Assembly (NCBI RefSeq): GCF_020217425.1
Contig: NZ_CP084090.1
Coordinates: 2,914,001-2,978,000, forward strand
Length of the DNA: 64,000 bases
Direction of reading: 5' to 3'
Source: Halomicrobium urmianum
GTDB lineage: Archaea; Halobacteriota; Halobacteria; Halobacteriales; Haloarculaceae
Under the pieces are notes generated by a model. It ran no database searches, was not told the origin of the DNA, and saw nothing but the letters and a program-made list of their open reading frames with translations. Made by a program: the position numbers and the translations under genes. This document shows positions 7,891 through 16,356 of this stretch, one piece after another. Each line of letters opens with the position of its first letter. The first letter of the stretch is position 1.

Positions 7891-8832
7891 CTACGCCGGC
7901 CGGAGGTGCTCGCAGTCGCCAGCGGCCACTGACACCCGCTCGCCGTCGACGTCGACCACGAGCGTCCCGGGGAAGGTGACGTCGACGGCAGCCCCCTCCA
8001 CGACGCCGTCGGCGGTCTCGACGCGGACCCGCTTGCCCAGCGTCGACGCGTTCTCCCGCCAGGCGTCGACGACGCCGCGGAGGTCACCCCGTAGCGCGTC
8101 GAACTCCTCGAGGACGCGCTGTGCGAACGCCCGCCGGTCGACGTCGCCGACCTCGGCCCGGACGCTGGTCGCCGGCGCGTCGCCCGGGAGGTCGCCGGGG
8201 TCGACGTTGACGTTGATCCCGACGCCGACGATCACCCAGGAGACGCGGTCGGCCTCGCCCTCCATCTCCGTGAGGATCCCCGCCAGCTTGCGCTCCGTGC
8301 CGTCCTCGCCGGTCACCATCACGTCGTTGGGCCACTTGATGCGGGCGTCGACGCCAGCCTCGCGGGCGGCCCGGGTGACCGCCACCGCCGCGGCGAGCGT
8401 GAACGCGGGCGCGTGGGCGGGCGGGACGTCGGGTCGCAGGACGAGGCTCAGCCAGATCCCCCCGCTGGGCGAGGCCCAGGCACGGTCCAGCCGGCCGCGT
8501 CCGCCGGTCTGTTCGTCGGCCAGCACCACCACGTCCTCTGCGCCGTCGTTCGCCAGCTCCCGTGCGCGCCGGTTCGTGCTGTCGATCGAGTCGTGGTGCT
8601 CCACGTCGAAGGGGGCGTCCAGCCCGTACTCGACGGCCTCGCCGCCGAACTCCGGGACCGATTCGAGGACGTAGCCGTCGCCGTCGCTCCCGATCTCGAA
8701 GCCCGCCTCCCGCAGCGCCTCGACGTGCTTCCAGACGGCCGCCCGCGAGACGTCCAGTTCCTCGGCAAGCGCCGGTCCCGTCGCCGGCCCGTCGGCGACC
8801 GCGTCCAGCACCCGTCGGCGCGTCTCTTGCAT
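7891..8832 (-). CDS. birA: Biotin--[acetyl-CoA-carboxylase] ligase, HTH-containing BirA
   Basis: A 313-residue bifunctional-type BirA. An N-terminal winged helix (about residues 1-60, including SRAAVWKHVEAL) is followed by the biotin protein ligase domain. GGRGRLDRAW (about 110-119) is the biotinyl-AMP loop and KWPNDV (166-171) carries the catalytic Lys. The C-terminal SH3-like domain ends at 7891. It should attach biotin to the AMKM lysine of the PccA biotin carrier domain encoded 1 kb downstream. The HTH suggests that it can also regulate transcription, with no operator identified here. Confidence 0.95.
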   Translation of the reverse strand: MQETRRRVLDAVADGPATGPALAEELDVSRAAVWKHVEALREAGFEIGSDGDGYVLESVPEFGGEAVEYGLDAPFDVEHHDSIDSTNRRARELANDGAEDVVVLADEQTGGRGRLDRAWASPSGGIWLSLVLRPDVPPAHAPAFTLAAAVAVTRAAREAGVDARIKWPNDVMVTGEDGTERKLAGILTEMEGEADRVSWVIVGVGINVNVDPGDLPGDAPATSVRAEVGDVDRRAFAQRVLEEFDALRGDLRGVVDAWRENASTLGKRVRVETADGVVEGAAVDVTFPGTLVVDVDGERVSVAAGDCEHLRPA

Positions 8833-8899
8833 ACCTCCCGGTACTCGGTCGCGGCCCTAAAGCAGTTCCCGACCGCGGAGCCGGCGGTCCGAGTCGGCG

Positions 8900-9145
8900 T
8901 CACGTTTCAAGGTTGAGTATCGTGTCGATCACGATGCCGAGGGTGACGAGTATCAGGAGGATCAACAGTCCGTCCGAGGCCCACGCGGGTACCGTCGACA
9001 CGGGCCAGATATATAGAACATCCAACAATATGAGTGTACAGAGTATGAGTAGTGGCGTCCGGTACCGACCGTCACGTGCGAAAGCCACGCCTACGAGCGC
9101 CGCCAGTCCCATTGAGAGATAGGACGCCAGTTCGATGGGGACCAT
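8900..9145 (-). CDS. Small hypothetical membrane protein, three TM segments
   Basis: An 81-residue hydrophobic protein with three predicted membrane helices: after the start (IELASYLSMGLAALVGVAF), in the middle (LLILCTLILLDVLYIWPV) and at the C-terminus (LLILLILVTLGIVIDTIL). The ATG at 9145 is preferred to one at 9190 because the extra 15 residues are not membrane-like. Its base composition is less GC-rich than its neighbours, as expected for Leu/Ile-rich codons. It lies between birA and the small 9296 gene. I do not recognise the family. Confidence 0.6.
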   Translation of the reverse strand: MVPIELASYLSMGLAALVGVAFARDGRYRTPLLILCTLILLDVLYIWPVSTVPAWASDGLLILLILVTLGIVIDTILNLET

Positions 9146-9295
9146 ACCGTCTGTGGCGACCGGGACGTGTAAATGGTCTCTGAATGTCACATAGGCAGTC
9201 TGAAACGTCCTGGGGAGTCCGCGCTCCCAGACTCCGGGAATTCAACCCCCGGTTTAGGGGGCAGGAGGCCACACGTCCACGTGAGGGACATACCA

Positions 9296-9490
9296 ATGCC
9301 AGTCACCGACCCCGTCGACGCGCCCGAGGGCTCGCTCGCCGACTTCCCCGAGTTCGACCTCGTCTGTACCGTCGACGAGGCGTCGGACCCGGAACTCGTC
9401 ACGATCCACTCGGCGGACGAGGAGGAGATGATCACCCACTGGATCACCGTCGACGAACCCCACGCGATGGATCTAGCGGAGATGCGCTGA
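9296..9490 (+). CDS. Small haloarchaeal acidic protein (DUF7511-like)
   Basis: A 64-residue very acidic protein. The C-terminal half, with THWITVDEPHAMDLAEMR, resembles the haloarchaeal DUF7511 family, which ends in a WITADE...MR-type motif. That assignment is from memory and moderate. The ATG at 9296 is chosen. An upstream extension to 9173 is basic and crosses inverted repeats. The gene stands alone between a membrane protein gene and the pccA terminator region. Function unknown. Confidence 0.65.
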   Translation: MPVTDPVDAPEGSLADFPEFDLVCTVDEASDPELVTIHSADEEEMITHWITVDEPHAMDLAEMR

Positions 9491-9553
9491 ACGGGGTGGT
9501 CGAACGCGCCCGTCCGTATAAAGGGAAGTAATGCTGCGGTAGCGGTCCAGCAT

Positions 9554-9713
9554 CCGCGAGCGCGCAGCGCTCGCGGTTCGCCGTCAGAGCGAAGCTCTGA
9601 CGAGCCCTTCGTCGTTTCCTCCGAAGGACACCGGTCGCGCGCAGAGCGCGCGACCGGGAGTTTTTGTACTAAATTTTTGCGAGTGGAGGTGCCGCAGGGC
9701 GGCGAAGCCGCCC
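9554..9713. repeat. Second array of perfect hairpins with 3-nt loops
   Basis: Four hairpins lie in 160 bases: 9554-9576 (10-bp arms, loop GCA), 9583-9601 (8-bp arms, loop GAA), 9631-9657 (12-bp arms, loop AGA) and 9697-9713 (7-bp arms, loop GAA). This is the same architecture as the array at 5969-6204, with unrelated arm sequences. The region separates the convergent DUF7511-like and pccA genes. Confidence 0.8.
9631..9666 (+). terminator. Hairpin followed by T-run
   Basis: A perfect 12-bp GC stem at 9631-9657 is followed by GGGAGTTTTTG, the shape of an intrinsic terminator for transcription from the left. On the opposite strand, T-rich stretches just after the pccA stop (9730-9752) could terminate pccA. 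Confidence 0.45.
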
Positions 9714-9752
9714 GAGGACACCCTCCGCAGTAAAAATTCAGTTGGTGAAAAT

Positions 9753-11606
9753 TTAGTCGATCACGAAGAGGGTGTCGCCCATATCCACGGAGTCGCCCTC
9801 GTCGACGGCGACGTCGGTGACGGTGCCACCGCGCTCGGCGACGACGTCGTTCTCCATCTTCATGGCCTCGAGGACGCAGAGGACGTCGCCGGCGGCGACG
9901 GACTCGCCTTCGTCGACCTCGACGTCGAGGATGGTGCCCTGCATCTCGGCGGTGACCTCGTCGCCCTCGGCGGCCGTCGCCGACCCGTCGGCGGAGCCGC
10001 CGCCTCCGCCGCTACCGCCGGCGCCGGGGCGCTCGGGGCGGGTACCGCCGCCTGCCTCGGCGTCGGCGACCTGGATCGGCGGGGCGCCGCGCTCCTCGAG
10101 TTCCACGTCGAAGCGCTTGCCGTTGACCTCGACGGTGAACTCCCGCTCCGTGACCTCCTCGTCGTCGCCCTCACCGGAGTCGGTCTCCGTCCCCCACCGC
10201 TCCTGGGCCTCGTCGATGCGCTCGGGGTCCATCTGCTCGTCGAGGTACTTCGTGGTGTGGGTGCCGCCCACGAAGGCGTCGTCGTCGAGCATCATGCGAT
10301 GGAACGGGATGATCGTCGGGAAGCCCTCGATGTCGTAGTCGGCGAGGGCGCGCTTCCCGCGGGCGATGCACTCCTCGCGGTCGCCGCCGTAGGTGATGAG
10401 CTTCGCGACCATCGAGTCGTAGTCGGTCACGAGGTCGTCGCCCTGTCGGGGCGCGTCGTCGACGCGGACGCCGATACCGCCCGGCGGGTCGTACACCTCG
10501 AACTCGCCGCCGGTCGCGGGCGCGAAGTCGTCGGCGGCGTTCTCGGCGTTGATCCGGAACTCCATGGCGTGGCCCTCGAGTTCGACGTCGTCCTGCTCGA
10601 AGGCGACCTCTTCGTCGGCGGCGACCCGGATCTGCCACTTGACGATGTCGATGTCGGTCAGTTCCTCGGTGACGGTGTGCTCGACCTGGATACGGGTGTT
10701 GACCTCGAGGAAGTAGAAGTTCGTGTCCGGTCCCAGTACCTCGCCCGGTTCGCGGTCGGTGTCCTCCTCGACGAGGAACTCGAAGGTGCCGGCGTTGTAG
10801 TAGTCCGCGGCGTCGGCGCCCCGGCGGGCGGCCTCGCCGATCTGCTCGCGCAGTTCGTCGGAGAGCGCGGGGCTGGGCCCCTCCTCGATGACCTTCTGGT
10901 GGCGGCGCTGGAGCGAGCAGTCCCGCTCGCCGAGGTGGCGGACGTTCCCGTGGTGGTCGGCGAGGATCTGGACCTCGATGTGGCGGGGGTTCTCGAGATA
11001 GCGCTCCAGGTAGACGGAGGGATTGGAGAAGTAGGCCTCGCCCTCGCGCTTGGCGCTCTCGAGTTGCTCCTCGGCGTCCTCGGGTTCGCGGACGATCTTC
11101 ATGCCGCGGCCGCCGCCGCCGCCCTCGGCCTTGATGGCGATCGGATAGCCGTGCTCGTCGCCGAATTCGTGGACCTCCGCGACGTCCTCGACGGGGTCGG
11201 TCGTCCCGGGGACGATAGGGACGTCGGCCTCCTGCATCACTTTCCGGGCCTGGGTCTTCTCGCCCAGCCGCTCCATGGCCGTGCTGGCCGGGCCGATCCA
11301 GGTGACCCCATCGGTCTCTTCGACGCGCTCTGCGAAGTCGGCGTTCTCGGCGAGGAAGCCGTAGCCGGGGTGGATCGCGTCGGCGTCGGCCTGCAGGGCG
11401 GCGTCGACGACGGCCTCCTGATCGAGGTAGGAGTCCGCAGCCCGCGCCGGCCCGACGTTGTACGCCTCGTCGGCGTAGCGGACGTGGCCGGAGTGCTTGT
11501 CGGCCTCGGAGTAGACGGCGACCGTGTCGACGCCGAGCTCCTCGCAGGCCCGCATCACGCGCACCGCGATCTCCCCGCGGTTGGCGACGAGAACCTTGTC
11601 GAACAT
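9753..11606 (-). CDS. pccA: Acetyl/propionyl-CoA carboxylase, biotin carboxylase + biotin carrier subunit
   Basis: A 617-residue alpha subunit. The N-terminal biotin carboxylase has an ATP-grasp fold starting [16 protein letters not shown], with the glycine-rich EGGGGGRGM loop and [10 protein letters not shown] Gly/Ala-rich linker leads to a C-terminal biotin carrier domain, whose EAMKMEND lysine (about residue 583) is the biotinylation site. The start at 11606 fits the family; an open extension to 11708 does not. It carboxylates biotin with ATP and bicarbonate for PccB. In haloarchaea PCC feeds propionyl-CoA into methylmalonyl-CoA. pccX lies just upstream, while pccB is displaced by about 1.6 kb. 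Confidence 0.95.
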   Translation of the reverse strand: MFDKVLVANRGEIAVRVMRACEELGVDTVAVYSEADKHSGHVRYADEAYNVGPARAADSYLDQEAVVDAALQADADAIHPGYGFLAENADFAERVEETDGVTWIGPASTAMERLGEKTQARKVMQEADVPIVPGTTDPVEDVAEVHEFGDEHGYPIAIKAEGGGGGRGMKIVREPEDAEEQLESAKREGEAYFSNPSVYLERYLENPRHIEVQILADHHGNVRHLGERDCSLQRRHQKVIEEGPSPALSDELREQIGEAARRGADAADYYNAGTFEFLVEEDTDREPGEVLGPDTNFYFLEVNTRIQVEHTVTEELTDIDIVKWQIRVAADEEVAFEQDDVELEGHAMEFRINAENAADDFAPATGGEFEVYDPPGGIGVRVDDAPRQGDDLVTDYDSMVAKLITYGGDREECIARGKRALADYDIEGFPTIIPFHRMMLDDDAFVGGTHTTKYLDEQMDPERIDEAQERWGTETDSGEGDDEEVTEREFTVEVNGKRFDVELEERGAPPIQVADAEAGGGTRPERPGAGGSGGGGGSADGSATAAEGDEVTAEMQGTILDVEVDEGESVAAGDVLCVLEAMKMENDVVAERGGTVTDVAVDEGDSVDMGDTLFVID

Positions 11607-11759
11607 ACCACCGTGTACCGAGGATCCACCCATAAAACTATGCGGAGCATCTGGTGACGGACGCCCCCGCAGTGTGCCGATCCGCGCCGCTCGAGCGGAC
11701 GTTCCCACGAGGGTCAGAGCGACGCCGCTGACGACCGGGGCGCGTCGCCACGGGCGCGC

Positions 11760-12041
11760 TCACATCCGGTCGATCCGACCCGCCGCGCTCCAGGAGTCGT
11801 CCGGCGCACCGGAGCGCACCCTGACCGACCGGTGTTCGGTGCGCTCGACGCGGCCGGCGAAGGTCCACTCCCGCCCGCGCCAGTCCGGCCGCTGGTCGCC
11901 GGCGCCCGCGGCGGCCGCCGCCGCGGCGGCGCGCTCCCTGTCCCGGAGGTGCGCGCCGATGGCGGCGGCGATCGCCGCCGCCTCCTCGTCCGTGGCCGAC
12001 GGCAACTGCTCGGCCACGGCCGCCGCGAGTGGGTTCGTCAT
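11760..12041 (-). CDS. pccX: PccX-like small subunit ('acc operon protein')
   Basis: A 93-residue protein with an Asp/Glu/Ala-rich helical N-terminal half (about 1-50, including an octa-alanine run) and a conserved basic tail containing [11 protein letters not shown]. The tail resembles the small haloarchaeal protein encoded in acyl-CoA carboxylase clusters, reported as the third PCC subunit in Haloferax mediterranei. It lies 153 bases upstream of pccA on the same strand. The alanine run makes similarity searches unreliable, so I rely on position plus the tail. Confidence 0.75.
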   Translation of the reverse strand: MTNPLAAAVAEQLPSATDEEAAAIAAAIGAHLRDRERAAAAAAAAGAGDQRPDWRGREWTFAGRVERTEHRSVRVRSGAPDDSWSAAGRIDRM

Positions 12042-12164
12042 ACGAACGCCGGACCGTGTGGTCCGTCAACTATAGTCACCCATAGCGCCACGTCGGTCAA
12101 AAAACCACACCCCGCCTTCGACGCGCCACCAACGTTTTTCCGGACGGGCGGAGGAGTCGGGCCT

Positions 12165-12248
12165 ATGACTCGGGAGTGGGGTACTCGAGACGGGCCGACG
12201 TGGAGACAGAGATGGGTAGCGTCCTGCAGCCCGGAGGTGACCGGATGA
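12165..12248 (+). CDS. Possible 27-residue leader peptide overlapping the DUF4166 start
   Basis: The frame starts ATG at 12165 and encodes 27 residues with three tryptophans (EWGTRDGPTWRQRW in the middle). It ends in TGA at 12246-12248, which overlaps the next ATG as ATGA. A T-run at 12134-12140 lies about 28 bases before the start, as expected for a leaderless transcript. Its coding status is unproven; the geometry suggests translational coupling or attenuation. Confidence 0.35.
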   Translation: MTREWGTRDGPTWRQRWVASCSPEVTG

Positions 12249-12919
12249 CGGGCGTCTACGAGCGCGTCCTCGGGGACGCGGCCGACGACCTCCACCCGGA
12301 GGTGTGCGACCGCTACGCCCTGGAACCGGACGACGACGTCGCCACGGTCGGCCGCGGGCGGATGGACATCGAGCGGGGGACGCTGGCGCTGCCGGCGCTG
12401 TACCCGATGCCCGTCAGGAACCTGCTGTTCCCGGAGTCCGGGAGAGACGTCCCCTTCTCCGTGACGACGGCGGCCTGGCGCGACGAGGCCGGTCACGAGG
12501 CGCTGAGCACGCGTCGCGAGTTCGAGTTCCCCGAACAGACCCGCCGCTTCGACTCGGTGACCGTCTGGGACGCCGCAGCCGAGCGGCTGCTGGACTTCCT
12601 CGGGACGGGCGGGCACGTCGTCGCGGAGATGCACCCGCGCGTCGACGACGGCGCCCTCGTCGTCGAGAGCGGTCGGCAGTGGCTGCGCGTCGGCGACCGG
12701 TACGTCCGGACGCCCGGACCGATGGGGGTCGACGTGGAAGTCCGCGACCGCTACGTCGAGCGCGAGGATCACTTCCGCGTCGACGCGACGGTCGACAGCG
12801 CGCTGGTCGGTCGCGTCCTCTCCTACCGCGGGACGTTCACGCAGGAGCAGCGACCGATGGAGACGGTACCGCCGGACTTGCGGCCGACGAGCGAGATACG
12901 GCCCCTGCCGCCCCGATGA
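12245..12919 (+). CDS. DUF4166 domain-containing protein
   Basis: A 224-residue soluble protein matching the DUF4166 family in overall layout. An N-terminal helix (MTGVYERVLG) is followed by a beta-rich middle (GRGRMDIERGTL, FPFSVTT-like and REFEFPEQTRRFDSVT) and ends near VLSYRGTF. The ATG at 12245 is supported by a strong GGAGGTGA ribosome-binding sequence a few bases upstream, rare in this mostly leaderless genome. The stop overlaps the start region of the broken YndJ-like gene, so the two form a unit. DUF4166 and YndJ genes are, to my recollection, neighbours in Bacillus too. Function unknown. Confidence 0.75.
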   Translation: MTGVYERVLGDAADDLHPEVCDRYALEPDDDVATVGRGRMDIERGTLALPALYPMPVRNLLFPESGRDVPFSVTTAAWRDEAGHEALSTRREFEFPEQTRRFDSVTVWDAAAERLLDFLGTGGHVVAEMHPRVDDGALVVESGRQWLRVGDRYVRTPGPMGVDVEVRDRYVEREDHFRVDATVDSALVGRVLSYRGTFTQEQRPMETVPPDLRPTSEIRPLPPR

Positions 12920-13642
12920 CGGGCTCGACGCCGGGGCGAACGTCGGCCGCCGACGCTGCCCGGCCGGCCGGCCGTCGGCGGCCTCGCGCTGACCGACCTG
13001 AGCGCGGTCGGCGGCGCTGCGCTGTGGGCACTCGCCGCACTCGCTGGCGTGCTCACGCAGGTGGAGCGCGCGCTCGCGCTCGCGCCGCTAGTCGTCGTCC
13101 CGCTGGGAATCGGGCTCGTCGCGGACGGCGAGTTCGACGGGCGTTCCGGCCGACTGCTCGCGCTCGCCACGGTCCTCCAGCCGGTCGGGGCAGTGCTCCT
13201 CCTGGCGTCGCTCGTCCTGCCGTCCGGTCGGCCGACGGCACTCGCAGCAGCGGCCTGGATTCCCGTCACGGGCGCGCTGGCGCTCGCCGGGTTGTCGCGG
13301 ACCATGACCGCGGGCTCTCCCCCCTCTCGGAGACGCTCGTCGACGCGGGGCTTGCGTACGTCCCCGTCGCCGCCGTCGCGCTCGCGGTCTTCCACCTCGG
13401 GATCACGTTCTGGTTCGACCCCGTCGTTGTCCTCCTCACCGCCGTCCACTTCCACTACGCCGGGTTCGCGCTGCCGGTCATCGCGGGCGTCGCCGGCCGA
13501 CGGCTCGGTGATTCCAGCGGGCTCTTCCGGCTGATCGCCGGCGTGATCGCCGTCGGCCCGGCGATCATCACGGTCGGCATCTCGTTCTCGCCGCTTGTGG
13601 AGGTCGTCGCCGTCGCCGCGTCTACGGCAGCGGTCGCGGCCG
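12916..13642 (+). pseudogene. YndJ-like membrane protein gene, frame-broken and lacking its 3' end
   Basis: Three stretches in two reading frames together look like a haloarchaeal YndJ-family membrane protein. A start at 12916 is in frame 1. Hydrophobic segments in frame 2 run from about 12962 to 13310 and include RLLALATVLQPVGAVLLLASL. From about 13320 frame 1 resumes with YVPVAAVALAVFHLGITFWF, HFHYAGFALPVIAGV and AIITVGISFSPLV. The second shift coincides with a run of six C at about 13319-13324, where one missing base would restore the frame. No stop occurs before the convergent pccB stop at 13643, so the end is also lost. Sequencing error is possible for the indels but does not explain the missing end. 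Confidence 0.7.
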
Positions 13643-15193
13643 CTACAGGGGAATGTTCCCGTGCTTCCGCTCGGGGTTCTCCTTGCGCTTGCCGCGGAGC
13701 GTCTCCAGGTCGTCGATTAGGCGCGGCCGGGTCTCCTGTGGTTCGAGGACGTCGTCGACGAAGCCCCGCTTGGCGGCGATGTAGGGGTTGGCGAAGGCGT
13801 CGCGGTACTCCTCGACCAGTTGCTCCCGGCGGGCCTCGACGTCGTCGGCGTCCTCCAGTTCGTCGTCGTAGAGGACGTTCACGGCCCCCTCCGGGCCCAT
13901 CACGGCGATCTCCGCGGTCGGCCAGGCGTAGTTGACGTCGGCGCCGACGTGCTTGGAGGCCATCACGTCGTAGGCGCCGCCGTAGGCCTTGCGCGTGATG
14001 ACCGTCAAAAGCGGCACGGTCGCCTCGGAGTAGGCGTACAGGAGCTTCGCGCCGTGGTTGATGATCGCGCCCCGCTCCTGGTCCTTCCCCGGCATGAACC
14101 CGGGGACGTCGACGAAGGTGAGGACGGGGACGTTGAACGCGTCGCAGAAGCGGACGAACCGCGCGGCCTTCCGCGAGGCGTCGATGTCCAGCGTCCCGGC
14201 GTTGACGCGGGGCTGGTTGCCGACGACGCCGACGCTATGGCCGTCGAGGCGCGCGAAGCCCATGACGATGTTCCGTGCGAACCCCTCCGCCACCTCGTAG
14301 AAGGAGTCCTCGTCGACGACGCCACCGATCACTCGCTCCATGTCGTATGGCTTCCGGGGTACCTCCGGCACCACGTCGGCCAGGTCCTCGTCCCGGCGCT
14401 CGGGGTCGTCCCAGGGGTCGACCCGCGGCGGGTCCTCGACGTTGTTCGACGGGAGATACGAGAGGAGGTGGCTGATCTCGTCCATCGCGGCCTTCTCGTC
14501 GGCGGCGGTGAAGTGGGCGACGCCGGACTCCGTGGCGTGGGTCGTGGCCCCGCCGAGTTCGTCGAACCCCACCTCCTCGCCGGTGACCGTCTCGATGACG
14601 TCGGGGCCGGTGATGAACATGTGGCTGGTCTCCTCGACCATGTAGACGAAGTCGGTGATCGACGGCGAGTAGACCGCGCCGCCGGCGCAGGGGCCCATGA
14701 TCGCGGAGATCTGCGGGACGACGCCGCTGGCCCGCTGATTGCGGTGGAAGATGTCGGCGTAGCCGGCCAGCGAGTCGATCCCCTCCTGGATGCGCGCCCC
14801 GGCGGAGTCGTTGAGCCCGACGATCGGCGCGCCCGTCTCGATGGCCTTGTCCATTACCTTGCAGACCTTCTGTGCGAAGGCCTCGCCGAGCGAACCGCCC
14901 AGCACCGTGAAGTCGTGGGCGAAGACGAACACCTTGCGCCCGCCGACCTCGCCGTAGCCGGTGACCACCCCGTCGCCCGGGAACGACTTCTCCTCCATGT
15001 CGAAGTTGGTCGAGCGGTGTTCGCGCAGCTGGTCGATCTCGACGAACGTGCCGTCGTCCAGGAAGTAGTCGATCCGCTCGCGCGCGGTCAGCTTGCCCTT
15101 CTCGTGCTGGGCCTCGATGCGCTCCTCGCCGCCGCCCTCCTCCGCCCGGCGCTTTCGCTCTCGCAGGTCCTCGACGTCGTCCTCGCGGCTCAC
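13643..15193 (-). CDS. pccB: Acyl-CoA (propionyl/acetyl-CoA) carboxylase carboxyltransferase subunit
   Basis: A 516-residue carboxyltransferase beta subunit with the two crotonase-fold halves typical of PccB. The first half holds VVTGYGEVGGRKVFVFAHDF, LNDSAGARIQEG and MGPCAGGAVYSPS. The second holds GNQPRVNAGTLD, VPGFMPGKDQE and RKAYGGAYDVMAS. It moves the carboxyl group from biotin-PccA to acyl-CoA. The ATG at 15193 begins MSREDDVEDL. An in-frame-looking extension upstream lies in a repeat of CGCTCG units. In other haloarchaea pccB adjoins pccX and pccA; here an opposed DUF4166/YndJ segment separates them. Confidence 0.95.
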   Translation of the reverse strand: MSREDDVEDLRERKRRAEEGGGEERIEAQHEKGKLTARERIDYFLDDGTFVEIDQLREHRSTNFDMEEKSFPGDGVVTGYGEVGGRKVFVFAHDFTVLGGSLGEAFAQKVCKVMDKAIETGAPIVGLNDSAGARIQEGIDSLAGYADIFHRNQRASGVVPQISAIMGPCAGGAVYSPSITDFVYMVEETSHMFITGPDVIETVTGEEVGFDELGGATTHATESGVAHFTAADEKAAMDEISHLLSYLPSNNVEDPPRVDPWDDPERRDEDLADVVPEVPRKPYDMERVIGGVVDEDSFYEVAEGFARNIVMGFARLDGHSVGVVGNQPRVNAGTLDIDASRKAARFVRFCDAFNVPVLTFVDVPGFMPGKDQERGAIINHGAKLLYAYSEATVPLLTVITRKAYGGAYDVMASKHVGADVNYAWPTAEIAVMGPEGAVNVLYDDELEDADDVEARREQLVEEYRDAFANPYIAAKRGFVDDVLEPQETRPRLIDDLETLRGKRKENPERKHGNIPL

Positions 15194-15195
15194 GA

Positions 15196-15250
15196 TCGCT
15201 CCCTCCGCTCGCTCCCGCTCGCTCGTTCCGAGGACTCGCTTCGCTCACCT
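15196..15250. repeat. Low-complexity CGCTCGCTC repeat upstream of pccB
   Basis: It consists of iterated CGCTCG/CGCTCC units, including the string CGCTCGCTCGTTCCGAGG and an ACTCGCTTCGCTCA unit, immediately 5' of the pccB start. The GTTCCGAGG-containing string recurs near 29530 and 44552. Confidence 0.6.
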
Positions 15251-15373
15251 GACATATCTTGGTGGAGACGTGGCCGAGAAAAAAGCGTTACCCGGAATCG
15301 GACCCCGGCGTCGCTGTTGTCCCGACTTGTGACGCCCCCGATCGCCAAGACCGCTGAACCCGTACGCCGAGAC

Positions 15374-16303
15374 GTGACCCAGTACCTCCTCTACGGCGGC
15401 AAGGGCGGCGTCGGGAAGACCACTTGCGCGGCCGCAACGGGCATCAGACTCGCCGACCAGGGCGAACGAACTCTCGTGGTATCGACGGACCCGGCCCACT
15501 CCCTCGGCGAGGCGCTGGAGACCGACCTCTCCGGTGACCCAGCGGAGGTCGCCCCGGACTGCTACGCGGTCGAGGCCGACCCCGAGGACGGCCAGGAGAC
15601 CTACCGGCGGATCGTCGAGTCGCTGGCGGCGACGTTCCGGGAGGCCGGCATCGGGATGGACGAAGACGACGTCGACCGCCTGTTCGCGGCCGGCCTCGTC
15701 CCCGGGAGCGACGAGGTGGCGGCCCTGAAGTACCTCGACGATCCTCACGGCGAGTGGGACCGCGTCGTCCTCGACACCGCACCGACGGGGCACACGCTCC
15801 GCCTGCTCACGCTGCCGGACGTGCTGGAGGAGTCGATGGCCACCGCCGAGAACCTGCAGGGCCAGGTCCGCAGCCTGATCACGTCGGCGCGGAGTATGGT
15901 GATGGGCCCGGCGGCGTTCCTCGGCGGAAACGACGACGAGGAGATCCACGCGTTCCGCGACCGGATGGACCGCGTCGCCGAGCGCCTGCGCGACCCGTCG
16001 GAGACGGGCTTCCGGGTCGTGCTCGTGCCGGAGACGCTGGCCGTCGCGGAGACCCGGCAACTCGTCGAGCGACTGCGGTCGTTCGACGTCCCCGTCGAGG
16101 AACTCGTCGTCAACCGGGCGCTCGACCCGGAGGCGGCGGGCGACTGCGACCGCTGCGCGGCGCGGGCCGAGAGCCACGAACGGGCGATCGACCGGATCCG
16201 ATCGGAGTTCCCGGACCTGCCCGTCCGGGTGCTCCCAGACCTCGGCCCGGAGGCCTACGGGCGCGACGCGCTGGAGCGGCTGGGGTCCGAGCTGGTGCCC
16301 TGA
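15374..16303 (+). CDS. ArsA/Get3-family ATPase
   Basis: A 309-residue deviant-Walker P-loop ATPase of the ArsA/Get3 family. The P-loop GGKGGVGKTT is at about residues 8-17. The STDPAHSLGEAL block and the switch DTAPTGHTLRLL follow. A methionine-rich helix (MATAENLQ ... ITSARSMVMG) could handle hydrophobic substrates. A C-terminal CDRC pair resembles the Get3 zinc-type cysteines. Archaeal members may target tail-anchored proteins rather than pump arsenite; no arsenite genes are near. The GTG at 15374 is chosen because it sits just before the first beta strand; a GTG at 15328 is also possible. Confidence 0.9.
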   Translation: MTQYLLYGGKGGVGKTTCAAATGIRLADQGERTLVVSTDPAHSLGEALETDLSGDPAEVAPDCYAVEADPEDGQETYRRIVESLAATFREAGIGMDEDDVDRLFAAGLVPGSDEVAALKYLDDPHGEWDRVVLDTAPTGHTLRLLTLPDVLEESMATAENLQGQVRSLITSARSMVMGPAAFLGGNDDEEIHAFRDRMDRVAERLRDPSETGFRVVLVPETLAVAETRQLVERLRSFDVPVEELVVNRALDPEAAGDCDRCAARAESHERAIDRIRSEFPDLPVRVLPDLGPEAYGRDALERLGSELVP

Positions 16304-16324
16304 AGCGGAAATCGGATTCCGCGG

Positions 16325-16334
16325 CAGTTTTGAG
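16325..16334 (+). promoter_or_regulatory. TATA-like box before the UDG-like gene
   Basis: CAGTTTTGAG lies about 28 bases before the GTG at 16357. This favours a leaderless transcript starting there, even though the frame is open further upstream inside the ArsA gene. Confidence 0.4.
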
Positions 16335-16356
16335 TCCCGACGTCTTTCGGCCGGCC

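Noticed and set aside
9200-9290. Possible tRNA-like fold (GC stems around a TTCAA-containing loop)
   Set aside because: I could not form a cloverleaf with an acceptor stem, and the anticodon and T-loop consensus are missing.
10257-11657. Long plus-strand open frame opposite pccA
   Set aside because: Val/Gly/Leu/Asp-rich translation mirrors the codon structure of pccA; no motif is present and pccA has unambiguous domains.
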